From positions 1,922,001 to 1,986,000 of the forward strand of contig JAHLEZ010000009.1 in the NCBI GenBank assembly GCA_020726505.1: a stretch of 64,000 bases of DNA, read 5' to 3'. The notes below the pieces were generated by a model that made no database searches, had not been told where the DNA came from, and saw only the letters and a list, made by a program, of their open reading frames with translations. This document shows, one piece after another, positions 11,257 through 22,092 of the stretch. Within the stretch, counting starts at the first letter, position 1, and every line of letters begins with the position of its first letter. The DNA is from Leptodontidium sp. MPI-SDFR-AT-0119. Lineage: Eukaryota > Ascomycota > Leotiomycetes > Helotiales > Leptodontidiaceae. The position numbers were made by a program, and so were the translations under genes.

Positions 11257-11778
11257 CAGTGTGATAGATTTCTAATCTACTACTTGAGTAGTAATCTAGA
11301 GTAGTAGATTAGATTAGATTAGACTAGATTAGTAAAAAATTTAAAAATCTAAGATTAGATTTATAGTAGTAAATCTTGCTTAATCTAGATTATTAGATTA
11401 TTAATAAACTTATTTTATATAAGTTAATATATAAGAAAGTAATTAAGAGATATTAGATTTAAGACTAATATAATAAAACCCCTTTACTTATAATCATACT
11501 TAATAAACTAATTAATAATAAATATATCTTCTTATAAAGACTACGTGGAAGAGTTATTATTCGTTACCCGGGTAGAGCCGCTCACTAAGCCTTATTTAGT
11601 AAGGACCGCAGCGTTAGACTATTTTCGGTTAGTGTAATAATTACATAACCACTACTCAAGTAGTAATCTAATACTCTAGATTAGATTAGATTAGATTTAG
11701 AGTAGTATATAAAATTTATTAGATTAAATTAGAGTAGCACTGACTACTCTACTCTAATCTAATCTATTTGTTACACTG
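11257..11778. mobile_element. AT-rich TIR element(s), hAT-like
   Basis: Left end CAGTGTGATAG and right end (read inward) CAGTGTAACAAATA form short inverted termini, and GGCATA flanks both ends as an imperfect duplication. The interior is TAGATTAGATTAGATTAG-rich. A second left-type end, TAGTGTAATAATTA, occurs at about 11633 followed by the same CTACT..AGTAGTAATCT block as at 11273, so this may be two related copies nested or in tandem. No coding capacity. It lies at the broken 5' side of the hAT transposase relic. Confidence 0.55.
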
Positions 11779-12654
11779 GGCATATCGTAGGGCTGAGTTT
11801 TAGTGCTTTTTATTACACACTTGTTTTGTCCCTTTGTGTATTATTTATTTACCATTAGAACTTTTGTAATTAAAGTAACTTAATCTAAGTTAACACTTAT
11901 CTTTCTTTCTTTAACTTTAGGCAACGGTTTGCGCTTTATTAAATATTATATTAGTCAAATGTATAAAGCTCCACAGGTCGGCTTACTACACGTAGTATTA
12001 CTTTAGCTTCGTCTGCGTGTAATTGGCCTTAGTAAACTGTTCTCTACAACTATAAGTTAGGAATGCCGTGGTTCCCAGATCGAGTGTGCTTTTGCTTAAA
12101 AGGCTTGCGAGTAAAGAGGTGGTAATTAAACCTATTCGAATGTTAATAGTTAAAGTGACTACCTCGCTTAAAATATCTACTTAAGACTTGTGACAAGCAC
12201 TACAAAACGGCTAGCAACAATTACAGATCTCGTGCTTTATATATTTTTAATTATAATACTCTTTAAAAAGATTAAGACGTCTCTTAAAAGATAGTAAGTA
12301 ATTTCCCCGTTATTAATATAATAAGTTAACTAGTACTTCGTTATTTGCGAAGGGTTTAAGCCTTTTAGCGCCGCCTATTTAATAATATTAATAAGGCTCC
12401 TTTAAGTTCGACAGATTCAGGAACTCCCTAGAGACTCCGAAGTGTGCTTAAGGTATTACTTAAGAATCCGTGGGATAACTATAGCTACATTCGACATCTT
12501 AGCTAGACTATATTAACTCTACGCAAAGTATCGTTCTTTTAGCTTGCCGATATTCGAGAGGTTTCTCCTTTTAAAGTTTTAGGGGACCCACTAATCCTTC
12601 CCTAAATTAAGTATTTAAACATCGCAACTATTGAAGAGATTTATTATTATAATT
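11779..12654. other. AT-rich unassigned repeat-like DNA
   Basis: About 875 bp dense in TAG/TAA on both strands. I could not assign it to a family. It could be more of the hAT element or sequence inserted into the Copia LTR that resumes at 12655. Confidence 0.4.
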
Positions 12655-12929
12655 GTTGATTGCACTATGTTACCTAGAGCTCCCGTAATAAGTAATAACT
12701 TAGTCAATTGTGGTGAGACTCGATATACAGGGTGCAAAGCTTTAGTTACAGGTATGTATTTATTCAAGTCTAAAGAGCTACTCTAAAGTGTCGATGAGAG
12801 CTCTATATAAGAGGCTCTCATCGTGTGCTAGTCCCAAAGTGGCTAGCGTCAAGTGCTCTTCTTTACTCCCTGTGTCCTGCGACCTTTATGTTACCCGACC
12901 TCCGTATTCACCGAATATTAATATTCACA
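12655..12929 (-). repeat. Copia A 3' LTR fragment
   Basis: 275 bp that align without gaps to 47558-47832. It contains a hairpin, CGATGAGAGC and GCTCTCATCG around a TATATAAG box (12792-12823), and ends in ATATTCACA, the inner edge of the element. The adjoining interior, read on the minus strand, is purine-rich (GAAGAGTTACTAGGG), as expected for a polypurine tract. The outer half of the LTR is absent. Confidence 0.85.
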
Positions 12930-13772
12930 CCCTAGTAACTCTTCTTAAGAGCTTGCCTTTTTCTCCACCTATTCAGTCAACCTAATATTGAACTTATTAG
13001 TCTCGATTAGCTCACGTAGTGCTGAGCAAGCCTTTAACTTAGTCATAGCATCGGCGGGGTTACTAGTTCCATCAATCTAGTCGACTTTATCGATTTCCCT
13101 ACGTTCGTAGCTTTGGCGGAGGCACATAAGGTCGACTATTAATCTCTTCTCTTGTGTTGTACCTAGCTTAACGATATAGTCGTAGATTGATTTAGAATCT
13201 GTGTATATGTGTAACGGAATAGTTATATTAAGTATTGCCTCAAATGTCGACTTAATAGCTGATACTATGTCGAAGCCGTTACTTATCGCAAAGAGCTCTA
13301 AGACTAGTACGGAACGAGTGATTCTCTTATACTTCGTGCTTGACTAATAGAGTATATTAGCTTTTCCGTCCTCATTAGTAGTAATAATGACGAAACTAAT
13401 TTGTGAGCTATAGTCGGCGTTATTGGCGAAGCTTCTATCTATAAAGACAGCTATTTACACACTAACAGTCTTTAATTTGACGAATCGTAAGCCTCTGCCG
13501 CTGTTGTCCTTCTACTATTAGAGTCTCTTATTTAGCTCTTTAATATAGTGATACTAAATATCAGTTACTTGTACTACCCGTGACAGGTCAAACGCGGCTT
13601 CAGGTTGCGAAATAGTACTAAGGTAAGCTCCGCGGGCTCGTTGTGCGACGTATTACTCTCGTAGAGTAGTGTTCTTAGTGACTTTGCCTCTAGTGCCGGT
13701 TATATTTGTTACTTTCTCTTAGACAAGTTACAGGGATTTGGTCCACCGTGCCTAGTCTAAATATATACTACC
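12930..13772 (-). pseudogene. Copia A: RT C-terminus and RNase H
   Basis: Minus-strand reading gives the RT tail QRARGAYLSTISQPEAAFDL and then, close to the LTR, the Copia RNase H end ERREIDKVD.IDGTSNPADA followed by MTKLKACSALREL. The dot is a TAG at the expected Trp. The coding sequence stops abruptly at the Gypsy 1 target site CTACC (13768-13772) and resumes at 22093. Confidence 0.85.
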
Positions 13773-14019
13773 TGTGACAACCGGTGATGCTCAGAGCCTC
13801 ATTTCCACCGGCTCCACTTAGTACTGCCCGATCGGGACGTACCGAGATTACCACGGTGCTAGGCATACCAACCTCTTGTATATAGACTTCCTCTTTCCTT
13901 ACCTTCTTTCCTTTGTAGTTATAGATTTTAAGTTGATACTTGGTATCGTTATATGTCTTGTATTGATATGTGAGGCGTTAGTTACATATAATTGCCGTCT
14001 TTTTAGGGCAAGCGTCATA
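13773..14019 (+). repeat. Gypsy 1 5' LTR
   Basis: 247-bp direct repeat partner of 21841-22087. Preceded by the target duplicate CTACC. Its 3' edge has decayed from GTCACA to GTCATA. Confidence 0.93.
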
Positions 14020-17000
14020 TTATCTACAACTCTTTTTAACCCGTCTGGGAAGATAGTAAATATCCTCTTCCCCTTAATTCTCCTGTGAGTAGTTACGACC
14101 TAGAAGCTTAAATACAAGAAAGGCCTATACCAAGCCTTGTAGCTTAACGAATAGTAATATCCAAACCTTTATTAATAGTGAAGTTAACAGTTACTTCGCT
14201 AGCAATCCCTTCCTTTTCTTCTCCGACTTCTGCCTTTACCCGACGAAGCCGACAACCTCTCTTTACCAGAGACTTCCCCCTACTCGACAAGTCAAGCCAA
14301 AAGCTACCTCCACGACGAAGCTTAACATATCGTTTACTTCTTTTTTCGTACCTCCTAGTAGTTCTTCGCATATTATTAACACCGCACCTTAGGATATACT
14401 TGTAGAGACGGACTTAGAACGGCGATTCCGCCTTCTAAAGGAATAACTGACTAAAAGCCGAGCGGAGACAAGTATACTGAGGGCTGCTTTACATACGCAG
14501 AGGCTTCTTAGTAACTTTGGGAACTATAAGTTTACTAGCAAGTTTATAACCTTCTAATCTAGTAAATCCCTTCAACTTATTATTAAGGGAACTTCTGTCC
14601 CTAAGTCCCCTTATAAAGTAAAATAAATGTAGAATGCCTTTACTCCTAGTCCGGGCGGACCACCCGATGACGATAATAAAGATGATTTTAGACTTACTCG
14701 TATCCTACGTCGCCTAAGCCCTCGCCGTCGTTCCCCCTCTTTCTTTAGGATATCCTAGATGTTCATAATCTCGCGAATAAAGAAGATCCTTAACCTAAAC
14801 GATAAGCTCTCAAACGGCATTAATTATAATTCACGTTTATGAGAAGTCTAAGCCTAGAACACCATGCGTTAGTACGACTAATACTTCGTCGATAATAACT
14901 ACCGAAAGGACTAGTTACTTATATAAATGGAAGAAATAGCTCGCATGTTCCTATAACCCTTCTTTTTATCCCCGATACTTAACGATGATAAAAACATAAC
15001 GAATACGCTAGACCTAGTTAGTTAAGTAGTCAAATTCTTGACTAACCCCCATAAGTAATAAATAGCGCGCAACCTCTACTTCGCGTTGAAGATAAAAGCC
15101 GTAGAATAAACCTTTTAGGACTTCTATTATTAGTTTAAGACTCTTACTAGCTAAGGCGGCGTAACTAATAAGTTAATACTCAAAATAGACTTGTAAGATA
15201 AGCTCCCGTCTTACCTACGTAAGTAACTATTTTATAAATACTAGAGAGCTAAGATTTTAGATAAGTATATGGAAGCAATCTAAACTAAAAACTAAGGATA
15301 GATTATAAAGAGTACTATTTACGTTAGTCGCTTTGGCCCCTTAGCGATAAGTATAAATTCCTATCCTTAGTCTTAAGTTAATATCTCCTTAGGAACTATA
15401 GGAAAGTTACTTTAAGCTTTTATTGCTTCTTCGTCTTAGTAATGAGAGACTAGTTAACCCCTAAGTTAATAAACCTTTGCATAAGCTAATACACCTCGTG
15501 CCTAAACACTAGTAAATGCCCCTTAGCATTTTTCCTAACGATTCCCAAGTCGTGGTTATGTCTCTCGTATAAACGAGATAGAGGTAAGTAACGACGACGG
15601 CGATCCTACGTCTAATAGTTAGGCTATAAACGACGACGATAACTTGCTAATAGAGGAATCTACCCTACGAGCAAAAGACCTAGCTTAGGGAAAGGCTCCT
15701 TCTTAGGCATAGTACAAGATATGCGACATCTTGATTTTACGAAGCTTCTTGGCGAACTAGCACTTACCACCCGCATCGCTTTCTCTAAGAATGGACTTAC
15801 GTACAAGTTGCCCGCACTTCTTAATTCCGGAGCTAACGGTTATTATTTTATTGATTACTCTTTTTTAAAGTCTTTTTCTTTCTTCTTAAAACCTTTAATT
15901 TACTTATTACCTTTACTTATCCCGGTTAAAGGATTTAATAGTAAGACTGGCCGGATTATTAGCTATTACACCACATTGAATTTGATAGTCGACAGGCGCT
16001 TGTAATTATTTACTCTTTTCTTAATTACTTACTTGGGAAATTATGGAGTAATTATTAGAAGATTATGGCTAGAGCATTACGAGGTGCTCTTAGATGCCGC
16101 TAAACGACGGCTTATTTAGCCATCGGATTACCTCCTAATAGTAAGCTATAGCAAACTGATTAAGGTCCGAGATCTATGTGTATACAAAATTCACTAACGT
16201 CACTAGCGCGACGCTAAGCGTAGAGACGCTAAGTTGCGTGAATTTTGGAGCTACTATAATGCCTAATTTACTAGGTTAGCCTTAATAGCTAACTTACCCT
16301 TATTTTTCGCATTAGGCATAAATACCTTAGAAACCTCGTTAGAATCTGTAACCACCGAGGCAAAGACTTATAAGATATTTAAATATGTTATTTGCGTAAA
16401 GTTAATAATCTTATGCGGTAGTAATTATAAAAGTTTAGTGTAGGACGATTTTATGCCAAATCTCGGTTAGCGCGCTAACTTAAATTCCGATATATGCGCA
16501 AGTTACTCCCTTATTTTCTTAATAACCTCGGAACTTATTATTATTAGTTCCTCGACTATTATTAAGTCTAAAAAACCAGCGATTATATTAATAGAAAATC
16601 AAACTTAATATCTCGCGTAACATAGTCGAATTATATCGGATGCCAAAAATGTCAAATCGACGGATACGCAATTGTCGAGCCTACACTTATAGTAAATCTC
16701 CGATAATAGGACTACTTTAAGTCGTAGAAAGAAAGATTAGGGAAATTCGCTATAGTTATATAAGAAGTGTAGAGATGAGAATTTATATTTCCCCGAAGTC
16801 GAGTCTACGACGCTAATAAAGGAAATTTACCCCCCTATTCCTTTAACACTTAATACTTCGTCTACTCCTTTTTTCCTTCTTATTTTAAGTATAAAACCCC
16901 TTACATACTCTTTACTTTTTTCTTTAACACCCCCTTAGAATTATTTTGCGATAAAGTATGTGGTAGCCTTTAGAAGTAACTACACTATTGCTTTAATTAG

Positions 17001-20000
17001 AGAAGTTGTACTAATAACGAATTCCACGTTAATCTCCGAGAGTTAGAAATACTTAAATCCGCGCCTTTTAAGGATATAGCATCGCCTCCAGTCGATCGCC
17101 GATACTAGTACTACTATTAAACTTACTTTTGTAACTAATCCTTTGTGTATCGCAAAGCTCTTGTATTAACAAGTGTGATATGTAATAAAGCCTAAAAAGC
17201 ATGTGTACTTTGTTACTTGCCTTTCTTTACTTTAGTTAGGAATTATACTAAATAATAAGCCTAGTTGATATATATAACTGCTCTTACGACCTGACAACGT
17301 GTATATCTTAATCGGACTAGTTTAAGCGGAGGTTACTAAGCTAAAGAAGAGAACTACTAAGCTTTTATATCCCCGAGATTAGATAGACTCTTCTTAATTC
17401 GTTTCTTCTACGCGTAGAATATATATTAAGGACTAGGCAAATTTACTTCGGAAGATATATACACAACTTTCTCTCGATTATAAGCCGACTATAAATACCC
17501 CCACTTTCCCTATTAAACGGACTTAATAAAAGCGACGACTATCGCCTTCGGTCGTTAAGGTCTTCTTAATTAACGCCGTAGTATTTCATAAGTTAAGTAA
17601 ACGAAAGTCTAAAGATAAGATATTCGTAGTAACCCTTTAAGAGATCGATGCCCTAATTAATCAAAGAAGCTAAGAACGAGAAAACTATTATTATATTAGC
17701 CCTAACTATCGAACTCACTCACCGCCGCTAATTAGCTATGTAATTTGCACTTTCTATTTAAGAGGTAGACGCTAAACTAATGATTCCCTTAAAGTATATT
17801 AATTGGAATTACGTATTTTCTAAAGCAAAAAGTAATATTCTCCCTTCTTATTACTCTTACGATTATAAAATTAAGTTAGAAGAAGAGGGTAAGAAAGCAC
17901 TTAAGTATTTGCTATTATATAAGATGTTGATTAAAAAGCTTGAGGTTGTTAAAGAATATATTATAAATAACTTAAATAAAGGATTTATTAAGCCGTCTTA
18001 AGCACTGTTTGCCGCTCTTATTCTCTTCGTTAAGAAACCGAATAGCTCTTTGCGGTTGTGTATTAACTTCCGGGTGCTAAATTCCCTTACTCGGAAGGAC
18101 CGATACCCTTTACTTTTAATTAATGAAATCCTAGCTCGCATAGCTAATACTTGTATATTTACTAAACTAGACATTTATTAAGCTTTTTATCAAATTCGAA
18201 TATACTTAGTATTAGAGAAATACACGATCTTTCGTACGAGGTACGGCGTATATAAGTGCAAAGTTCTTTTATTTAGTTTAATTAATAGCCCCGCCACCTA
18301 CTAGCGCTATATAAACGATATTCTCTTCGATTACCTTAATGACTTTTATATAGCGTACTTAAATAATATTCTTATCTACTTTGAAGATCCCCTCGAGTAT
18401 TATATTTATGTTAAGAAGGTACTTTAACGCCTTAATAATACCGGCCTACAGGCAAATCTTAAAAAGTATAAGTTTGGAGTTACGAGTACTAAGTATTTAG
18501 GATTTATTATATTAATTTTTGGCTTAAAAGTTAACCTCGAGAAGGTCTTTATTATTCGTAAGTAGACTTACTTTAGCTTTATTAAAGATATGCAATTCTT
18601 CCTTAATTTTTGCAACTTTTATTAGAGATTTATTCGCGATTATAGTATTATAGCGAAACCTTTTGTTTAGCTTACTAAGAACAACGTTCCCTTTCGCTTT
18701 ACTACGGAATGCGAAGACGCCTTTAACCTCTTAAAATATACTCTCACGTCTGTACTTCTCTCAAGGCATTACTAGTAAGATTTGCCCTGTCTCTTAGAGA
18801 CGGATACTAGTAACAGTGTTATAGTAAGGGTCCTTTCCTAATAGTACGGTCACGATTAGTTTCCCGTTACTTTCTTTTTAAAGATTATACTCCTTGTTAA
18901 GCTTAACTACGTAATACACGATAAAGAGATACTAGCTATTATTAGGTTCTTTGGGCATTAGCGTGCTAAGTTAGTAGGAGCCCCTCACTAAGTTCGTGTT
19001 ATAACAAACCACAAGGCCTTAAAATACTTTATAACCTTAAAGTAGTTAAATACTAAATAAGTACGATAGGCAAAGCTTTTAGTGAACTATAATTTCATAA
19101 TCACGTATCGCTTTAGAATTCATAACCCCTTAGTAAACGCACTTTTACGTAAGCCAAATGAATTAGATTAATAGAATTTTGCGAAGAAGACTTAACACCT
19201 TTAATAACTCTTACACTAAGACTAAATCAACCCCCGCTTGTTATTTATAAAGTTACGGCCGCTTGATAACGCTAACGCGCTAGTGGCCGATATTAAGCTC
19301 GCTACCCTTACACTAATATTCTCCGTCGTATAGTAAATCTTAAAGGCTAATCGTATCGCTCTCTTCTTATAAGCTTTGCGTAAGCAAGTAGTATTGGACT
19401 CTTTAGGTAAATTTAATTTAGAAGGCGATCTCCTACTCCACGACGGCCGCCTCTTAGTTCCTAATGTCGACTACCTCCGAACCCTTCTTATCCGGGAGGT
19501 TTATAATCAAGTTACTATAATATATCCTGGTACTAAGAAGACGATTTAAATGCTCTCTTCTTAGTATTAGTGGCACGGAATAACGTCAATAATTTAGTAA
19601 TACTATCGCAATTATTATACTTGCCAACGAATTTAAGTCCCCCGGGATAAAAAGCCTAGACTCTTATATCTCTTTCTTATTTTATTACAACCTTAGGAAC
19701 ATATTATAATAGACTATTGCTCTTTTACTAAAGATAAGTATGGATTTAATAACGTTCTCGTCTTTATTAATAAATTTAGTAAATAGGCAATTAGTATCTC
19801 TTACTAAAAGACAATAGATGCCCGGAAGTTAGCTACTATATATATTTACTATGTGTATCGTTACTTTGGGGCTCCTTTAACTATTACTTCTAATAGAAGT
19901 TCCCAGTTTGTTTCTAGGTTTTAGACCGCCCTTGGCAATATCCTTGGAACTAAGAGACAACTATTTGTCACTGATTACTTATAAATAAACGGCCAAACTA

Positions 20001-20722
20001 AAGTTTACAATTAATACCTGTAGAAACAACTTAGACCCTTCGTTACGTACTACTAAGACGACTAGTTAAAGTACCTTCTTATTATAGATTACGCCCAGAT
20101 GTCTCTCCCCCACGATTCTTTAGGGGGGCTTTCTCTATTTAAGGTAATCTATAGATATATACTACGTATAAATTGAGACTAAAAAATTAACTTACTAGAC
20201 TTAGCTACCCCCGCTAACAAGTTAAATACTTAATAAGCCATTAACTATGCTTAACGCCATAAGAAGGCATAAGACATAACTTAGTCGAACCTTACTGTGA
20301 CCTAAGTCAAGATGGCCAGGTCTTATAACGCCTCTCGCCGCGATATCGACTTTGATAAAGATAGCCTAGTCTAGCTTGACATACACTACTTTAAGACCCT
20401 CCGCTTATCTAAGAAGTTAGACATACCAACTAATAGACTATTTAAAGTGCTCGAGAAGGTAAGACACTCGTACCGCCTGGAATTACTAGCGAGTATAAAG
20501 GTTCATAACGTCTTTCTAATTAGTAAACTACGTAAGAATCCTAATAATCCCTTACTAAGCCAAGTATAAGATACCCCCCCGCCGATTAATATTATAGGCG
20601 ACGACAAGTAAGAACTAGAAAAGGTACTCGCCTGCCGCAAGAGGGGTAAGACCTTATCTTACCGTGTCACTTAGCTTAATTAAGATATTAATTTAGACTA
20701 GTACGACGCTTCTAATCTTAAG

Positions 20723-21651
20723 CAGAGTGTCCGAAAAGCCAATCAGTCAGCCATCAGCCAGGAAACTTTCATAACTGACTGGCTTGTATGTAACCGCACA
20801 GCTTAATGGCTTGAACTGAAGAGCTGAAAAGCTGCTTAAAAGCTGATTCTATTTTTGGAAATATATTAAAGATCTCTTCCAAGGTCTATAGCCCCGAACG
20901 CCAACATAATCTCAATAAAACCTCTTCTTCTCTCGGGGCCATCATACGAAAAAAGGGGTTAATAGTCGCGCCTACAGTACTCGCAGATGGTGCTCCAGAT
21001 ACTTGAGAGGCTATATCATCGATATCGATAGGCGTAATAAAGCGAGACATGATTTTAGGGATGATTTTGATAATATTAGTGAGTTACTGTCGGTGCAATA
21101 CCGGTTCATGTACCACGTAATATATCGATATATCAGTATGGCGATAGAGTAAACAATGTATGGTTGAAAAATCTGTGTATTTTCTAAGAGAGTGCGAGGA
21201 GAGCCAGACTATATACTACGGAACCCCACCGAATGTCCACCGAAACCAGTCCGGCTAGGTTCTGACCCCTGACTTTGACCCGCACCCCCTTTCCAGACCG
21301 AAGTATGCTCATGTAGGGACCTATGAACTAACAGTTACTGTGTCTTGGTAATGCCTTCAGAAGGCTCTTCAATTATCCTGCCGCTATACACCGCCTAAAA
21401 TTGGCCTATCGGAAGTGGTTTCCCGCTCCGGGGCTTCAATCCCCCTTTAAAAGGCATCTGAGAGTCATACTAATTGCCTATATATTAAGTCTAAAATCAC
21501 TAAAAAAAAACTATACCAGCTTATAAGCTAGCTTATAAGCTGGTACTATTACAGCTGACTGATTCATAAATGGTCTCACGCTGATTGGCTGAAGGTTTAC
21601 ACCCTAGCTGGCTGGTTGACTTAAAAGCTGGCTGACTTTTCGGACACTCTG
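20723..21651. mobile_element. 929-bp hAT deletion derivative inserted in Gypsy 1
   Basis: Perfect 16-bp TIRs CAGAGTGTCCGAAAAG, with subterminal GTCAGCC-type repeats, and a perfect 8-bp TSD ATCTTAAG (20715-20722 and 21652-21659). Excision in silico rejoins the Gypsy chromodomain reading (ASNLK to YAPHK). The interior is GC-richer than the surrounding Gypsy sequence, so it was probably inserted later and less exposed to RIP. It carries only a fragment of a transposase-like frame. Confidence 0.93.
20886..21050 (-). pseudogene. Probable N-terminal fragment of the hAT transposase
   Basis: A 54-codon frame on the minus strand starts ATG (MSRFITPIDIDDIASQ) and ends in TAG after RLCWRSGL. Its position inside the TIR element, on the same strand as the transposase remnant in the related 966-bp element, suggests the transposase 5' exon retained after an internal deletion. 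There is no known domain in it, so the assignment is inference. Confidence 0.45.
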
Positions 21652-21840
21652 ATCTTAAGTATGCGCCGCACAAAGTTAGGGACTTCCATCTTAGCCATAA
21701 GAAGCAAGCAAGACCCCCTACTAAGCTTCCTAAATAGATCAAAGTATGAGAAGATGGTGTTAACGACTACGAGGACCTTAACGACAATAAAGAGATGAAC
21801 CAACGCTCGAGGGCGAGCTTTTTCTGGAGGGGGGGGGTAG

Positions 21841-22087
21841 TGTAATAACCAGTAATACTTAGAGCCTTATTTTCACCGGCTCCACTTAGTACTGCCCGAT
21901 CGGGACGTACCGAGATTACTATGGTGCTAAGTATACTAACCTCTTGTATATAAACTTCCTTTTTCCTTATCTTCTTTTCTTTGTAATTATAAATTTTAAG
22001 TTGATACTTGGTATCGTTATATGTCTTGTGTTAATATGTGAGGCGTCAGTTACACGTGATTGCCGTCTTTCTAGGGCAAGCGTCACA
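21841..22087 (+). repeat. Gypsy 1 3' LTR
   Basis: 247 bp, directly after the GGAGGGGGGGGG tract. Ends GTCACA before the target duplicate CTACC. Open frames in this stretch are chance frames across the LTR and Copia DNA. Confidence 0.93.
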
Positions 22088-22092
22088 CTACC

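Larger units (their letters stand above)
14020..21839 (+). pseudogene. Gypsy 1 gag-pol remnant
   Basis: No long frame survives. Recognisable pieces: aspartic protease around 15800-15960 (LLNSGANGYYFID, where the family has LLDSGANG), RT 17900-18570 (VKKPNSSLRLCINFR, TKLDIY), RNase H near 18780, integrase 19480-20160 and chromodomain 20590-20720 plus 21652-21835 (ACRKRGKTLSYRVT, then YAPHKVRDFHL). Catalytic residues are lost as well as frames: the RT YLDD box reads YLNN at about 18350-18366, and in the integrase the second Asp is Asn and the Glu is Lys. Stops are nearly all TAG/TAA. The 16.0-17.7 kb part is too decayed to place. Confidence 0.88.
13773..22087 (+). mobile_element. Gypsy element 1 (chromovirus), RIP-degraded, inserted in Copia A
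   Basis: LTRs 13773-14019 and 21841-22087 are both 247 bp, start TGTGAC / TGTAAT and end GTCATA / GTCACA, and are flanked by a perfect 5-bp TSD CTACC (13768-13772 and 22088-22092). A G-run polypurine tract (21825-21839) abuts the 3' LTR. Internal order: gag region, protease, RT, RNase H, integrase, chromodomain. A 929-bp hAT derivative is inserted at 20723-21651. The LTR copies differ almost only by C/T and G/A transitions, so the insertion is old and has been mutated by RIP. Confidence 0.93.

Noticed and set aside
12655..12985. Small protein frame at 12788-12985
   Set aside because: It lies in the Copia A LTR, as shown by the matching LTR copy at 47558-47832.
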